The translations under genes were made by a program, and so were the position numbers. The notes beneath the pieces were generated by a model. The model saw only the letters and a list, made by a program, of their open reading frames with translations. It was not told where the DNA came from and did not search any database. From contig CALKXO010000258.1 in assembly GCA_938003615.1 (NCBI GenBank), forward strand, positions 1 to 40,149: a DNA stretch of 40,149 nt, read 5' to 3'. The DNA comes from an uncultured Pirellulaceae bacterium. Its GTDB lineage: Bacteria; Planctomycetota; Planctomycetia; Pirellulales; Pirellulaceae. Below are positions 26,114-34,487 of this stretch, one piece after another. Numbering within the stretch: the stretch's first letter is position 1; each line of letters begins with the position of its first letter.

Positions 26114-26237
26114 TGAGACAGATATTTGGACAACTACCGAATTGTTAGAGGATGGCAAAAGCCCCGCGTGGTTTCAAACTAAATTTTCATGCCTTGTTTT
26201 GGTCCTAGCAATCCAGCGAAGCGAAAATGCCCTATTC

Positions 26238-27047
26238 TCAGCCGTTAATTGCTGCCATCATCTCTTTGGCGAATTCTGTGACGTCGTCGATGACTTCTTG
26301 TCGGCTTTCGCTGTCTTCTTCGACCGAAGCAATTCGTCGCACGATTGCTGAACCGACGATCATCCCGTCGGCAACTTCCTTGAGAGCGACCGCATGTTTG
26401 GGCTGGCTGATGCCGAAGCCGACGCAGATTGGCAGGTCCGTCTGCGTCTTTAGCCAACGTAAATTCTCAATCAACTCTGGCGGCAACTCGTTACGCTCGC
26501 CAGTAATTCCAGCGATCGATACGTAGTAGATAAACCCGCTTGCCTGTTTGGCGATTTCGATAGCGCGATCCCGGTCGGTCGTCGGCGTGATCATTTGAAT
26601 CAGGCTGAAGTCGAGGGCGCGGCACTTTTCAGCAAACACGGCTGATTCGTCGACCGGCATGTCGGGAACGATCGCTCCGGAGATTCCAGAGGCGATGGCG
26701 TTTTTTAAATAGTTGTCCATGCCTTGGCGGTAGATGATGGCGTAGCTGACCATCGATACGATGGGCATCTTTAGCTTTGGTGTAATCGCTGCCGTCATGT
26801 CGAGAATGGATTCTAGCTTGATCTTTTTGTTCAAGGCGCGCGTGTAAGAAGCCTGAATGACGGGGCCGTCGGCGATGGGGTCGCTGTAGGGGATGCCCAG
26901 TTCAGCCAAGTGGCATCCGGCTTCATCAAGCGACTCAAGCAGCGCGCTGCTAAATTCGACGTCGGGATCGCCGGCAGTGATAAACGGCATGAATGCCTTT
27001 TTGCCCTCGGACTTTAGTTGAGCGAATAGATCGTCGATTGCGGACAT
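26238..27047 (-). CDS. trpA: Tryptophan synthase alpha chain
   Basis: The 269-aa TIM-barrel protein has MPFITAGDPDVEFS near the N-terminus, the catalytic segment LAELGIPYSDPIADGPVIQ (glutamate and aspartate that cleave indole-3-glycerol phosphate), GISGAIVPDMP, FIYYVSIAGITGER and VGFGISQPKHAV. It makes indole and passes it to TrpB through the complex's tunnel. It lies downstream of trpB with a 126-bp gap holding a strong hairpin, which is wider than the usual close or overlapping trpB-trpA spacing. All family landmarks are present. Confidence 0.97.
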   Translation of the reverse strand: MSAIDDLFAQLKSEGKKAFMPFITAGDPDVEFSSALLESLDEAGCHLAELGIPYSDPIADGPVIQASYTRALNKKIKLESILDMTAAITPKLKMPIVSMVSYAIIYRQGMDNYLKNAIASGISGAIVPDMPVDESAVFAEKCRALDFSLIQMITPTTDRDRAIEIAKQASGFIYYVSIAGITGERNELPPELIENLRWLKTQTDLPICVGFGISQPKHAVALKEVADGMIVGSAIVRRIASVEEDSESRQEVIDDVTEFAKEMMAAING

Positions 27048-27107
27048 GAGTTTGGTGTGGTTGTGGGTAAGTTGGGTGTTTCGAAAAATTGGCCTTCCCG
27101 TCGTTGG

Positions 27108-27148
27108 CCCTCCCCGTCGGTGGGCCTCCGGCCCTCCTGACGGGAGGG
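27108..27148. repeat. Nested GC-rich inverted repeat between trpB and trpA
   Basis: The outer arms CCCTCCCCGTC and GACGGGAGGG pair over 10 bp with one bulged C. Inside them GGGCC-TCC-GGCCC forms a second perfect 5-bp stem. No T-run follows on either strand. In mRNA it would form a very stable structure between trpB and trpA and may stabilise the upstream message or reduce read-through. The neighbouring 27091-27107 (ggccttcccgtcgttgg) repeats parts of the same motif, so this could be a member of a dispersed GC-rich repeat family. Confidence 0.7.
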
Positions 27149-27173
27149 TGACAGGTGTCGGAGTCTATCCTGC

Positions 27174-28400
27174 TTAGGCCTGCTCTGATCGTAGGCGTTG
27201 GATTTCGTCGGCGTCTTTGTCTCCACGTCCCGATAGGCAGACGACTACGATTTCATCTTTGCCGCGTTCTGATGCGACCTCCATCCCTTTGGCGATGGCG
27301 TGTGAGGATTCGAGGGCTGGCAGAATGCCTTCTGTTTTGGCGATCAAATCAAACGTATCGAGCGCCTCGTCATCGCGGCAACTGCGATATTCGACGCGCC
27401 CCGTTTTCTTCCAGTGACTGTGCTCGGGACCGACGCCAGGATAGTCTAAACCTGCTGATGCAGAATGCACGTCGTCTGTCTGACCGTCTTCGTCCTGCAG
27501 AACGTAGCTGAAACTTCCGTGCAGCACGCCCGGTTTCCCGTAGGTGAGGCTCGACGCGTGGTGGCCGGGTTCGTCATCGTAGCCGCCCGCTTCGACGCCG
27601 ATCAGCGGCACATCGGTTTGAGCGACAAACGGAAAGAACATACCTGCCGCGTTGCTGCCACCGCCGACGCAAGCCACCACCGCATCGGGTAGTCGTCCAA
27701 AACGATCTTGCGATTGAACGATCGTTTCGCGCCCAATGATGGCTTGGAAGTCTCGGACGATCATCGGAAACGGATGCGGCCCGACAACGGATCCTAGGAT
27801 GTAGTGGGTGTCTTCGACGCTGCCCATCCAATCACGCATGGCTTCGTTGACGGCATCCCGCAAGGTGCGCGATCCGGTTGTGACCGGTCGGATTTCGGCG
27901 CCCATACTGCGCATCGATCGAACGTTAGGAGCCTGTCGGCGGACGTCCTCTTCGCCCATGTAGACGATACAAGGCAAACCGAAATGAGCACATGCGGTGG
28001 CGGTTGCCACTCCGTGTTGACCAGCACCTGTTTCGGCGATCACGCGCGTCTTTCCCATGCGGAGCGTCAACAGCGCTTGACCGATGGTGCTGTTGATCTT
28101 GTGAGCACCGGTGTGGTTGAGATCTTCTCGCTTAAACCAGATCTGAGCGCCACCGCATTTTTCGGTCAAGCGTTTGGCAAAATAAAGCGGGGAGGGTCTG
28201 CCCACGAAGTCTCTCAGCAGCACATCCAGTTCAGCCTGAAATTCCGGATCCTGTTTGGCTTTGTGGTATTCCTCTTCCAGTTGATCGAGTGCGGCGACGA
28301 GCGTTTCAGGAACGAAGCGTCCGCCAAATTCACCAAACCGCCCTTGGCTATCGGGTAGAGCGGCGTCGGGGTTGGGTTGTTTTAAAAATGAAGTCGTCAT
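27174..28400 (-). CDS. trpB: Tryptophan synthase beta chain
   Basis: I choose the ATG at 28400 (408 aa). The listed 28556 start adds 52 residues with no family counterpart. Landmarks are [16 protein letters not shown] at the N-terminus, [20 protein letters not shown] with the PLP-binding lysine, [20 protein letters not shown], the PLP-phosphate loop [44 protein letters not shown] and the closing CLSGRGDKD. It condenses indole with serine to tryptophan in complex with TrpA. The 260 bp between its start and mutM is a divergent promoter region; no Trp-codon leader peptide is evident. Confidence 0.97.
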   Translation of the reverse strand: MTTSFLKQPNPDAALPDSQGRFGEFGGRFVPETLVAALDQLEEEYHKAKQDPEFQAELDVLLRDFVGRPSPLYFAKRLTEKCGGAQIWFKREDLNHTGAHKINSTIGQALLTLRMGKTRVIAETGAGQHGVATATACAHFGLPCIVYMGEEDVRRQAPNVRSMRSMGAEIRPVTTGSRTLRDAVNEAMRDWMGSVEDTHYILGSVVGPHPFPMIVRDFQAIIGRETIVQSQDRFGRLPDAVVACVGGGSNAAGMFFPFVAQTDVPLIGVEAGGYDDEPGHHASSLTYGKPGVLHGSFSYVLQDEDGQTDDVHSASAGLDYPGVGPEHSHWKKTGRVEYRSCRDDEALDTFDLIAKTEGILPALESSHAIAKGMEVASERGKDEIVVVCLSGRGDKDADEIQRLRSEQA

Positions 28401-28660
28401 GAAAGTCTCGTAGTGCAAACCTATCAGATCGTCGTGTCCTGAGGATGGACCGGCGACCGATCCTCGGGGCAACAGTCTAAACGCCAGCGGGCCAATCGAA
28501 CATACTTGGCCTAGGAAAATGGCCCGGGAAAAAGCTTCAGAAAACCGGGTGAGCAATTTTGTAGCACCTTGCAGGACCGGACCTGCCGGAGAGACAATTG
28601 GCGGCTCCAGTTTGATCCGCGATCCTGATTTCCCATCACCATTTTCTCAATCGCTCCACT

Positions 28661-29500
28661 ATGCCCGAATTACCCGAAGTAGAAACGATGCGCAGGGGGA
28701 TTTTGAAGATCGAGGGTTCGATTGTCGTGAGCGCAGATCGTACGGCTTGCTCAAAACGCCCGATCGCGATCACGCCTCGTATCGATCGACTGAACAAACG
28801 AGTCTCAGGGCAGAAAGTGCTGCGCGTGGACCGGCTTGGCAAGCGTGTCGTGGTCGTGATGGAAAATCTGGATCGGCTGATTTTTGAGCCGAGGATGACG
28901 GGGCTGGTTTTGATCGCCGACCCGCCATCGGATGAGCATCTGCGATTTCGATTGACGTTGAAAAAATCTCCGGTGAAAGAGGTGCTGTTTTGGGACCGTC
29001 GAGGTTTGGGAAATGTTAGCCTGCTGTCGGATAAGGAGTACCAAGAAAAACTGACCAACGGGAAGCTTGGCCCAGACGCGCTGGAAATTACTGCATCGGA
29101 ATTTGTCGAGGCGTTTTCAAAGAAGCAGCGCGAGATCAAAGTTGCGCTGTTGGATCAGGCGGCCGTTGCTGGCGTCGGTAATCTATACGCCAGTGAGATT
29201 CTACATTTGGCCGGCGTCCACCCGCAAGCTAGATGCAATCGTCTGTCAAAGAAACAGTACCAACGCATTCATGCGCGTATGGTCGAAGTGCTGGAGATAG
29301 CGATTGAGCATGAAGGTTCCACGCTCTCCGATGGAACCTACCGCAACGCACTCAACGATCCCGGCGGCTATCAGAACCAGCACCGAGTGTACGATCGCGC
29401 CGGAGAAAAATGCCCTACCTGTCAAAACCAAACGATCGAACGTATTGTTCAGTGCCAGCGTTCGACGTTCTTCTGTAAGAAGTGTCAGAAGAAGCGATAA
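28661..29500 (+). CDS. mutM: Formamidopyrimidine-DNA glycosylase (Fpg/MutM)
   Basis: The 279-aa protein begins MPELPEVETMRRG, giving the catalytic proline and glutamate at residues 2-3. It has RLGKRVVVVMENLD and FEPRMTGLVLI in the N-terminal domain, the helix-two-turn-helix LLDQAAVAGVGNLYASEILH, YRNALNDPGGYQNQHRVYDR and a C-terminal zinc finger (CPTC...CKKC). It removes oxidised purines such as 8-oxoguanine and nicks the abasic site. It is transcribed away from trpB and converges on the histidine kinase gene across a strong inverted repeat. Confidence 0.97.
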   Translation: MPELPEVETMRRGILKIEGSIVVSADRTACSKRPIAITPRIDRLNKRVSGQKVLRVDRLGKRVVVVMENLDRLIFEPRMTGLVLIADPPSDEHLRFRLTLKKSPVKEVLFWDRRGLGNVSLLSDKEYQEKLTNGKLGPDALEITASEFVEAFSKKQREIKVALLDQAAVAGVGNLYASEILHLAGVHPQARCNRLSKKQYQRIHARMVEVLEIAIEHEGSTLSDGTYRNALNDPGGYQNQHRVYDRAGEKCPTCQNQTIERIVQCQRSTFFCKKCQKKR

Positions 29501-29583
29501 TCGTTGATCGCGCCGCGGATAGTCGTTGATCGCTCCGCGATCTTATCGTTGCGCGTGGTGATTGCGGAGCAATCAACGACTAT
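29497..29583. terminator. Long inverted repeat between convergent genes, bidirectional terminator-like
   Basis: Arms ATAGTCGTTGATCGCTCCGC (29519-29538) and GCGGAGCAATCAACGACTAT (29564-29583) pair over 20 bp with one mismatch around a 25-nt loop. A third, direct copy of the left arm (ATAATCGTTGATCGCGCCGC) overlaps the end of mutM at 29497, exactly 22 bp before the first. Placed between convergent mutM and a histidine kinase gene, it probably terminates both, though no clear T-run follows. The repeated core GTTGATCGC-CCGCG looks like a mobile-repeat remnant. Confidence 0.7.
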
Positions 29584-29586
29584 CTT

Positions 29587-30432
29587 CTATCGCGCTTGAG
29601 CTGCCGCGTTCATCTGCGTGACGGCTCCGGCGATGCCGCGTGCTGCCGGGACGGGAGATGACTGCCGTTCCATGGGGAGCTTCAACGTGAAACAGGTTCC
29701 CTTACCTAATGAACTTTCCAAGCGGATCTTACCACCGTGGGCTTCAATGATATTCTTGCAAGTGGCCAGTCCCAAACCGGTGCCGCCTTTGCCCGATTCG
29801 TCTGGACCATTCTTCGTGCTGTAGTAGGGCTCGAATATCTTTCGCATAGTGGCTTCATCCATGCCGCTGCCACAATCACGTACGCTTAGGTCGACTGTTT
29901 TCGCTTGTTCGTCACGGGCAATCCGAATTTGCAGCTGGCCTCCCTCAGACATGGCTTGACGAGCGTTGATGACCAAGTTCATTAGGACTTGTTGGATCTG
30001 GTTACCAATCACCGACGCGGTCGGCAGATTGTCTTCGACCTGAACTTCGACCGAGATACGGTACTTTTGTAGCTCGCGTTCTAGCAAAACCATGGTCTCA
30101 TCAACCAGTTTTGCAACGTCAGTCTGTTCGAAATGTTCGCTGCGATTGCGAGCCATGCCTAGAACGGCGTTGGTGATTTTGGCGGCTCGGTTGCCGGCTT
30201 GGTTGATTTTGTCGAACGCCTTATCACGTGTTGGCTTGTCTTCGTAACGGATGCCCATTTTGGCATAGTTGATGATCGTCATCAGGACGTTGTTGAACTC
30301 GTGCGTTGTTGTGCTGACCAATTCGCCAAGGGCCGTCATGCGCTGGCATTCGTTGAGCCGCTTGGTGAGTACCTCGACTTGGGCGCGAAGTTCATTCAAT
30401 TCGTTTTCGTGGTTGGTTTGATTGGCGCTCAC
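29587..30432 (-). CDS. Soluble sensor histidine kinase
   Basis: I prefer the GTG at 30432 (281 aa): upstream residues of the 365-aa ORF show no domain, while after GTG a coiled-coil-like segment (ENELNELRAQVEVLTKRLNE) leads straight into the kinase. The H-box is MTALGELVSTTTHEFNNVLM with the phosphorylatable histidine. HATPase motifs are NLVINARQAM (N), DCGSGMD (G1), FEPYYSTK (F) and GKGGTGLGLAT (G2). There is no membrane segment or input domain, so it is cytoplasmic and perhaps regulated through the coiled coil or a partner. No response-regulator gene is adjacent, so it is an orphan. The C-terminal tail is Ala-rich. Confidence 0.88.
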   Translation of the reverse strand: MSANQTNHENELNELRAQVEVLTKRLNECQRMTALGELVSTTTHEFNNVLMTIINYAKMGIRYEDKPTRDKAFDKINQAGNRAAKITNAVLGMARNRSEHFEQTDVAKLVDETMVLLERELQKYRISVEVQVEDNLPTASVIGNQIQQVLMNLVINARQAMSEGGQLQIRIARDEQAKTVDLSVRDCGSGMDEATMRKIFEPYYSTKNGPDESGKGGTGLGLATCKNIIEAHGGKIRLESSLGKGTCFTLKLPMERQSSPVPAARGIAGAVTQMNAAAQAR

Positions 30433-30893
30433 GCAGGAACCCTTTTTAGGATGCAGTGTTGGATGGATGTTTGGCTTGAGATGAGGCTCACCGATGTGTT
30501 TGCCATCGCACGTTTGTTGCCTAGTGGAGAGGATCGGCAGTTTCAGGAAGTGGATTGACGATTCAATTGTTGGAAAAGAACGTTCACCCACGTCTCCCAT
30601 TTTGAACCCCGAAACCACCTGCCCTGCCCAGCCATACAGAAGACCCTGCTGGCGAGGTAGAAATGCTGATAGCTGCAAGCACAAGTGACAGCATCGGGGT
30701 GATCCTTTTCCCCGTGGTTAGCAAAGCCACGCAATGACAGCGGTGGAGCGTAAGGTCTCTCTGCCCCTTAAGTAGGGAAAAGGCCTAAGTTCCCCTCTAA
30801 GTTGGACCGAAGAGAAAGCATAGCCGTCGTTGCGGCTACGATTCTCGGGTCAATTGACCTGAGACCTTCCAACCTTTTAAGTGGGCCAAGTCC
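30433..30893. other. Divergent upstream region with palindrome and repeated TAAGT motifs
   Basis: The 461 bp lie between the kinase gene (minus) and the glycosyltransferase-like gene (plus). No convincing gene is seen. The part nearer the plus-strand gene is structured. The perfect 12-bp palindrome GGTCAATTGACC (30848-30859), extended by CTC/GAG, lies 34 nt before the ATG. A TAGCCG/CGGCTA stem lies just upstream. Related motifs (cttaagtaggg, cctaagttcccc, tctaagttgga, tttaagtgggcc) recur four times between 30765 and 30885. Together they suggest an operator or a structured leader. I could not match any known riboswitch. Confidence 0.5.
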
Positions 30894-31874
30894 ATGAATG
30901 GGACTCACTCTCGTTATTCCGTTATTGTTCCGGTCGTCGGTCAGCCCTCTGCGGTCGACGATACACTTGCATCGATTCTTCGTGACATGCCCGATGAAAG
31001 CGAAGTAATTCTGGTGCACGATGGAACTTTCGAAGACACCTATAACATTGGCGAAGAGCTAACGCTGGTTGATGCGAGGACAAAGCGTCTGTCGTTTCAG
31101 TTTGCCGCAGCTCTCGATCAGGCAGATGGAGACATCATTGCGTTGGTCCGACCGGGGGTTGAGCTTCCAGAGGGGTGGAGCACGATCGTAGAAGATAAGT
31201 TCTCTGATGCTTCCGTTGCGTCCGCCGCGCCCATCATTGCGGGTCAGGCCAAGCCCGATCAAATTGTTGCTGCTGGTGTCAAGACAAACTATCACTATCG
31301 CCGGATCTTGGTTGGGCAGGGAAACAAAATGGCCCAGCGTGTCTTGGGCCGGCTCAATCCACTCGGGCCAACCAGTTGGGCCGGTTTCTATCGCCGCAGC
31401 ACATTGGCGATGTTTGTGGGATTGGATTTCAAGCTGGAAGACCAGTATCTTGATTTGGACTTAGCCTTGACGCTCAACGCGATGGGCTATTCAAGTGTTT
31501 CTGTGCCGGAGTGTGTCTGTCAGGTAGATCGACCGGCGACAGTCATTAGGGAAGCTGAATCGACACATGGCCAGTCAGCTCAACGCTCGATTGCCAGACA
31601 TGCCAGCCACGAATCCGTGTTTAGTCGCGGTTGGGTTTCCTTCGCCGCAGAGTTGCTTTCGGGCATCATTTCGCCCGGTTCGTTTCAACAAGCAATGGGA
31701 CGATTTGGGGCATCTCGATTTCGGGTAGAAGATGCAGCGTTTGCGGATCGCATTACCGAGATTATCCGTCGCAAGAAAGCGATAGAGAAAACAGGTTTGC
31801 AGGTTCACGAAGAAGAGTTGTCGACTGACGTTAACGCTGCGATCAAGCATCGTCAGCAGCAACGAGCAGCCTAG
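30894..31874 (+). CDS. Glycosyltransferase family 2-like protein
   Basis: The 326-aa protein opens RYSVIVPVVGQPSAVDDTLA and SEVILVHDGT, the GT-A nucleotide-sugar binding fold of family 2. The expected DxD is replaced by LVRPGVELPEGW, and a later SWAGFYRRSTL with GLDFKLEDQYLDLDLALTL matches the acceptor-side 'G--E-F--ED-DL--R' region. The C-terminal 80 residues are helical and charged. It probably transfers a sugar at the cytoplasmic face of the membrane, but altered metal-binding residues leave activity open. The gene stands alone on the plus strand, converging on the DUF2927-like gene 17 bp away. Confidence 0.75.
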   Translation: MNGTHSRYSVIVPVVGQPSAVDDTLASILRDMPDESEVILVHDGTFEDTYNIGEELTLVDARTKRLSFQFAAALDQADGDIIALVRPGVELPEGWSTIVEDKFSDASVASAAPIIAGQAKPDQIVAAGVKTNYHYRRILVGQGNKMAQRVLGRLNPLGPTSWAGFYRRSTLAMFVGLDFKLEDQYLDLDLALTLNAMGYSSVSVPECVCQVDRPATVIREAESTHGQSAQRSIARHASHESVFSRGWVSFAAELLSGIISPGSFQQAMGRFGASRFRVEDAAFADRITEIIRRKKAIEKTGLQVHEEELSTDVNAAIKHRQQQRAA

Positions 31875-31891
31875 GCTTGGTGACCGGGGCT

Positions 31892-32668
31892 CTAATTTTC
31901 GGTCGGCTTGTTGGACCGCCAGTGCCGTTCGGCCAGTGCGCCAAGTTCGATTGGAAACGAACCAGCGGGGACATGTTCGTAAAGAAATTTGATCAATCGT
32001 CGATCGACGGCTGTTAAATGCGTGGCATCGCCATATTGATTTGTCGCAGGATTCTCATAAAAGAGACTGGCCGGGATTCGTGCCGAGTCTCCGACAAGCC
32101 CCATGACCTGCGTTAATTCTTCCAACAAAAAATTTGACAGGTGTTTTCCGGACAGCTGATCTTCGGCGATCAAAACGACTGCGGTTTCGATTTCATATTT
32201 GTCATTCCAGTCGACGCTGAAGAAACCACGGTTTCCTTTGATGATACTGAAGCCGTGTGCCCGGCCGACTTCAGAAAATTTGTTGGATGCAATAAAGTAG
32301 ATTTTGATTGACGCCGAATCCGTTTCATCGGGCAGCTGTACAATTTTTCTTTTCTCTGGGAGTACTTTATTGATCTCTTTGATCGAACGCCGTAAGAGGA
32401 CTGAATGTCGGTTGCGATCCCCGAAGACCGACAGTTCGGGAACTTTTTCCCAACGCACGGTTCGCGCTTCATTGGAGTTGTCGTACTCCGTTTTTGCCAA
32501 CACATCTGATATGAACAGTAACGTGTTACGGCTGTCTTTTGGTGAGGTTGGTTGAGCAAGGACCGCGACCGTAGATATCCACGACCATGCAAGGAACGCT
32601 ATGAGTGCAAATGGTATGCGAAAATATCGTTGTTTCGGTGCAGAACGTCGGCGAGAATAGTGTTTCAA
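31892..32668 (-). CDS. Secreted DUF2927-like protein
   Basis: I suggest the TTG at 32668 as start (258 aa): it gives a basic N-region (KHYSRRRSAPKQRYFR) followed by the hydrophobic IPFALIAFLAWSWISTVAVLA, a good signal peptide. The 32737 ATG adds 23 residues without character. The mature part contains SVFGDRNRHSVLLRRSIKEI, a central strand-rich part and LLEELTQVMGLVGDSARIP, SLFYENP, HLTAVDRRLIKFLYEHVPAG, which fit DUF2927, an uncharacterised family of secreted proteins with metalloprotease-like features. The usual 'EE-TQ' helix is present but no HExxH. The function is unknown. Confidence 0.72.
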   Translation of the reverse strand: MKHYSRRRSAPKQRYFRIPFALIAFLAWSWISTVAVLAQPTSPKDSRNTLLFISDVLAKTEYDNSNEARTVRWEKVPELSVFGDRNRHSVLLRRSIKEINKVLPEKRKIVQLPDETDSASIKIYFIASNKFSEVGRAHGFSIIKGNRGFFSVDWNDKYEIETAVVLIAEDQLSGKHLSNFLLEELTQVMGLVGDSARIPASLFYENPATNQYGDATHLTAVDRRLIKFLYEHVPAGSFPIELGALAERHWRSNKPTEN

Positions 32669-33049
32669 TGTTGTCTCAGCATGGGTCGGCTGGCACTGGC
32701 GGCGGGACGAGCAAACGGTGGGAAGCGCTCCAAGCATAAGGCATTTCCGGACTCGCGGTGGTCACCAACGAGAATTTTTCCGAAAACAACTGGCATTGGC
32801 GCCATCAGCGATAAGACATGCTGGATGAACCGCCGTATTGATCGAGCGCGTTGGCTTGTGCGGCGTTTGATGCGCCTTCCTGACTTGGTTGCCGGGAAAT
32901 GTTATCAAACGCAGGGAGAAAACGGTCCTATTTCGGGTACGTTTTCGTTTGTCAGCAGCGTAAAATTGGAGCTTGGAGCAACGCAGGAAACCTCCCACGT
33001 ACGAACCGCCGCATCCCTTACTTTTTCCAAGCACGACTTCAGGATCACG
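32669..33049. other. Divergent promoter region, no gene seen
   Basis: This region lies between the DUF2927-like gene (minus) and the radical SAM gene (plus). The 599-aa ORF of the track extends through it, but that N-terminal part shows no family similarity and is a chance extension. I see no strong hairpin, repeat or credible small ORF. Promoters for both genes should lie here. A ribosome-binding-like AGGA precedes the radical SAM ATG. Confidence 0.5.
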
Positions 33050-34351
33050 ATGTACTTTCGACTTGCCAAACGGATGCTGATGGAAACCGACAAACGCCTG
33101 TTGTGGAAACTGGCGTGGAACATGGGCGTCAAAGGACTTGTCAGTGTGCAGAAGCACAAGAGCCGCCTCGCCAAAGGAAAGTTTTTTCCTCCTTACTTGT
33201 ACATCTCGATCATCAACAGTTGCAATCTGCGCTGCCAAGGTTGTTGGGTAGATGTAGCTCACAAGCAACAGAAGATCGATGTAGAAGCGATGAACCGGAT
33301 GATCAATCGCGCCAAAGAAATGGGCAACTCATTTTTCGGATTGCTTGGTGGCGAACCGTTCATGCACAAAGAGCTGTTCGAGATTTTAGAGGCGCACCCG
33401 GATGCTTACTTTCAGGTTTTCACAAACGGACATTTCATTACCGACGAAGTGGCCAAACGCTTACGAAAGTGCGGCAACGTTACACCCTTGGTTAGCGTCG
33501 AAGGATCGGAAATTATCAGCGACCAGCGCCGCGGCAAGGCGGGAGTGCTGTCGGCGACGATGGAAGGGCTGCAGAATTGTCTCAATAACAAAGTCATGAC
33601 TGGCGTCTGTACCAGTCTCTGTCAGAGCAATATTGACGATCTGCTAACGGAGAAATGGGTCGACCGTCTGATTGATATGGGCGTGATGTACACTTGGTAT
33701 CATGTCTTTCGTCCGGTGGGGCCCGAGGCGTCCCCCGAACTGGTGCTAACACCTGAACAGACCCGAAAAGCGCGTCAGTTCGTGGTTGACATGCGTTGTA
33801 AGAAGCCGATTATCTTCATCGACGCGTACTACGATGCCGATGGCCAAGCGCTGTGTCCGGCGGCGACAGGATTTACACATCACATCAATCCGTGGGGCGA
33901 CATTGAACCGTGCCCCGTGATTCAAATTGCAAGTGAATCGATTCACGACAGTCGGCCGCTGGACGAGGTGTTCAATGAATCTGATTTCCTGCGCGACTTC
34001 CGCAAAACGGCGGCTCAACATACGCGCGGATGCATTGTGTTGGAGCGTCCGGACCTAATCGAGGCGCTGGCTGATCGCCACGGTGCCAAAGACTCAACAG
34101 CGCGCAAGACGGCGATTGCAGAACTTCAGGCAGCCAACGCGCATCGTTCTCAGTATGACCCGGACGCCGTTTCGATTCCAGAAAAGAGCTGGGCTTATCG
34201 AATCGCCAAGAAGATTGCCTATCATGATTACGGCGTTTATGAAGAGCATTTCGAGCGTGAGAACTGGGCTGATCCAGAACTGGAGCAATCTCATCAGGCA
34301 GGATCCCAAGCATCCAATCGGGGCGACGGCGATTTGATCCAGCTGAAATAG
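33050..34351 (+). CDS. Radical SAM protein with SPASM-like C-terminal cysteines
   Basis: I place the start at the ATG at 33050 (433 aa), preceded by AGGA at a suitable distance and followed at once by family-like sequence (MYFRLAKRMLMETDKRLLWK). The radical SAM signature is NSCNLRCQGCWV (CxxxCxxC for the 4Fe-4S cluster). The glycine-rich SAM motif is FFGLLGGEPFMH, and VFTNGHFITDEVAKRL follows. A C-terminal stretch ALCPAATGFTHHINPWGDIE then CPVIQ and RGCIVLERPD carries further cysteines like SPASM/twitch auxiliary cluster domains. It should generate a 5'-deoxyadenosyl radical for a modification reaction; the substrate is unknown and no small precursor peptide gene is seen nearby. Confidence 0.9.
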   Translation: MYFRLAKRMLMETDKRLLWKLAWNMGVKGLVSVQKHKSRLAKGKFFPPYLYISIINSCNLRCQGCWVDVAHKQQKIDVEAMNRMINRAKEMGNSFFGLLGGEPFMHKELFEILEAHPDAYFQVFTNGHFITDEVAKRLRKCGNVTPLVSVEGSEIISDQRRGKAGVLSATMEGLQNCLNNKVMTGVCTSLCQSNIDDLLTEKWVDRLIDMGVMYTWYHVFRPVGPEASPELVLTPEQTRKARQFVVDMRCKKPIIFIDAYYDADGQALCPAATGFTHHINPWGDIEPCPVIQIASESIHDSRPLDEVFNESDFLRDFRKTAAQHTRGCIVLERPDLIEALADRHGAKDSTARKTAIAELQAANAHRSQYDPDAVSIPEKSWAYRIAKKIAYHDYGVYEEHFERENWADPELEQSHQAGSQASNRGDGDLIQLK

Positions 34352-34376
34352 ACGGCCTCTTCGCTGAATGTTATGC

Positions 34377-34450
34377 TCAGTAGCAGTCGCTTATTAGTAG
34401 ATCCCTCTCTCCCAGAGGGACACGCTTCTCGGGAGAGAAGCGGCTACTGA
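34377..34450 (+). terminator. Three-stem (cruciform-like) RNA element after the radical SAM gene
   Basis: An outer 8-bp stem, TCAGTAGC (34377-34384) with GCTACTGA (34443-34450), encloses two perfect hairpins: TCCCTCT-ctccc-AGAGGGA (34402-34420) and CGCTTCTC-ggga-GAGAAGCG (34423-34442). The whole 74-nt unit folds as a three-way junction. It lies 25 bp after the radical SAM stop, so it may terminate or stabilise that message. It lacks a T-run, and the precision of pairing suggests a dispersed structured repeat or small RNA. Confidence 0.7.
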
Positions 34451-34487
34451 TGCGCTGTGATCGACAACCCTGTTTTGGGGAAACGCA

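Noticed and set aside
26145-26190. Rho-independent terminator after trpA (AAGCCCCGCGTGGTTT region)
   Set aside because: The stem is only about five pairs with a wobble and has no proper T-run on the transcribed strand.
30640-30800. Possible c-di-GMP (GEMM) riboswitch suggested by an AGCAAAGCCACG-like stretch
   Set aside because: The flanking conserved GEMM positions and the second helix are not present in the right order; the match is only a few bases.
32552-33049. N-terminal extension of the radical SAM ORF (599-aa version)
   Set aside because: The first 166 residues have no family-like sequence and overlap the start of the divergent DUF2927-like gene; the ATG at 33050 has a ribosome-binding site and conserved sequence right after it.
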